Below, piece by piece: positions 63,166 to 64,000 of a DNA stretch of 64,000 nucleotides. The stretch spans positions 1,364,001 through 1,428,000 of the forward strand of contig CAVTTK010000002.1 in the NCBI GenBank assembly GCA_963737625.1. Direction: 5' to 3'. How positions within the stretch are numbered: the first letter of the stretch is position 1; the number at the start of each line of letters is the position of its first letter. This DNA is from Bog-756 sp963737625. Its GTDB lineage: Bacteria; Actinomycetota; Acidimicrobiia; Acidimicrobiales; RAAP-2. The position numbers and the translations under genes are program-made. The notes beneath the pieces are model-generated. The model worked only from the letters and a program-made list of their open reading frames with translations. It was not told the origin of the DNA and ran no database searches.

Positions 63166-64000
63166 TCAGCCGGTGGTCGGGGTCGGCCCGGGACCGCTCC
63201 GGATCCGCTCGTGGGGCAGGCCCAGCTGCACGAGTGCGGGGAGGATTCGGGGCCGCAGGAGCATTCCCCCGTATACGGAGATGTGTTCGTTGTCATCGTC
63301 CCGTACGGAGATCCCCTCGATCATGGAGCGGTAGACGCCGCCGGGATCGAGCATGCGGTTCAGGTCGATGAGCGACGCCACCTTGGGATAGCGGGCCACC
63401 GTGGCCCGGACCAGGGCGTTGTACTGGTTGGTGCGGGCGGGCTGGTTGATGTCCCACGGGGTGCCGTCGGGAGCCTCGGTGGTCTGGGTGATGTAAGGAA
63501 GGGTGAAGATCACCACGTGGGCTCCCCGGGACGACAGGATCCTGATGGCCGTGCCCAGCTCGGCGGCGAGGACCCGGTCCCAGGCGGTCTCGCCGATACG
63601 CGTCCAACGGCCGTCGATGATCCGGTCGGAGACCTCCCAGCGGCCGAGCAGGACGGCCACCACGTCGGGGTTCTGGAGGTCGATCCGTTGCTGCCACGTC
63701 TGCTGCCAGTTGGCGCACCCTTGGGCCGCCTGGGTGATGGAGCCCTCGATGTTGACGATCGAGGTGGGGTCGAGGTCGCACCCCAGGATGCCCTGGTCGT
63801 CGAGGACCGCACCCCACGAGGCCGCCTGCACGCCCAGGCCCGAGCCCAAGGTCTCGGCCAGCGAGTCGCCGACGAGGAGGACGTGGACGTGATGTCCGGG
63901 GACCAGCCCGGCCGGCGCATGGGAAGGTACGGCGAAGAGCCCCACCTTCTTCGGGGCCTTGAGGGCGACCTGGGGCGGGGGTGGGAGCGTGGTCAGGACG
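63166..64000 (-). CDS. SGNH-hydrolase domain, probably C-terminal part of an OatA-type acyltransferase (5' end outside window)
   Basis: About 278 visible residues; the frame is open to the right edge. VHVLLVGDSLAETLGSGL holds the SGNH block I Ser, AVLLGRWEVSDRIIDGRW lies near the block III position, and DDDNEHISVYGGMLLRPRIL the block V Asp-x2-His. Before it is a Pro/Ala linker (TTLPPPPQVALKAPKKVG), as in proteins where a membrane acyltransferase-3 domain precedes an extracellular SGNH domain that O-acetylates wall sugars. A stand-alone SGNH esterase cannot be excluded. It lies upstream of the flippase operon on the same strand. Confidence 0.72.
   Translation of the reverse strand, partial: VLTTLPPPPQVALKAPKKVGLFAVPSHAPAGLVPGHHVHVLLVGDSLAETLGSGLGVQAASWGAVLDDQGILGCDLDPTSIVNIEGSITQAAQGCANWQQTWQQRIDLQNPDVVAVLLGRWEVSDRIIDGRWTRIGETAWDRVLAAELGTAIRILSSRGAHVVIFTLPYITQTTEAPDGTPWDINQPARTNQYNALVRATVARYPKVASLIDLNRMLDPGGVYRSMIEGISVRDDDNEHISVYGGMLLRPRILPALVQLGLPHERIRSGPGPTPTTG

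Overview
High-GC chromosomal DNA from an actinobacterium. The gene order uvrC-rapZ-yvcK-gap-pgk-tpiA-secG, frequent GTG starts, 4-base start/stop overlaps, an AftD-type arabinofuranosyltransferase, DUF1214/sulfotransferase/P450/SDR genes and DGG(V/I)F-x-FGDA propeller-like repeats together suggest the class Acidimicrobiia. That placement is inference; no rRNA or taxonomic marker was compared.

Layout. 1-6.5 kb: the end of a cellulose-synthase-like PilZ glycosyltransferase, then a giant Lhr helicase. 6.5-21.4 kb: a metabolic stretch with two SDRs (one frameshifted), a broken ArsR-SRPBCC fusion, a hotdog thioesterase, an MTA/SAH-type nucleosidase, a sulfotransferase coupled to a DUF1214 protein, a secreted glycosidase-like protein with six propeller-like repeats, a second DUF1214 protein, an HD protein, a P450, and a GntR regulator with a membrane-anchored propeller-like protein. 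21.4-35.9 kb: an accessory zone, visibly less GC-rich and full of broken genes. It holds a dispersed intergenic repeat family built around the palindrome CTGGACTCAGTCCAG (six copies, 24.4-27.5 kb), tiny ORFs, a serine-recombinase remnant, and a decayed 4.7-kb integrative element in the 3' end of tRNA-Leu(GAG). That element has 31-bp att repeats, a tyrosine integrase whose catalytic Tyr codon is hit by a frameshift, paired arm-type repeats, and an IS256-like insertion sequence with mapped inverted repeats. 36-52.3 kb: an intact core cluster (substrate-binding protein, secG, tpiA, pgk, gap, yvcK, rapZ, uvrC, nadA, uvrA, uvrB, coaE). whiA, usually found between yvcK and gap, is not here. 52.4-64 kb: a cell-envelope glycan locus (AftD-like transferase, two acyltransferase-3 family proteins, a GT39-like protein, a GT4, a MOP flippase).

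Two patterns run through the window. First, many genes without a ribosome binding site have a TAnnnT-like -10 hexamer exactly 6-7 bases before the start codon (uvrA, uvrB, uvrC, coaE, several SDR/DUF/HD genes), implying leaderless mRNAs. Second, about a dozen frameshifts or nonsense changes fall almost entirely in accessory genes while the core genes are clean. This argues for real decay rather than uniform sequencing error; the one envelope-locus exception is a frameshift in aftD at a six-G run.
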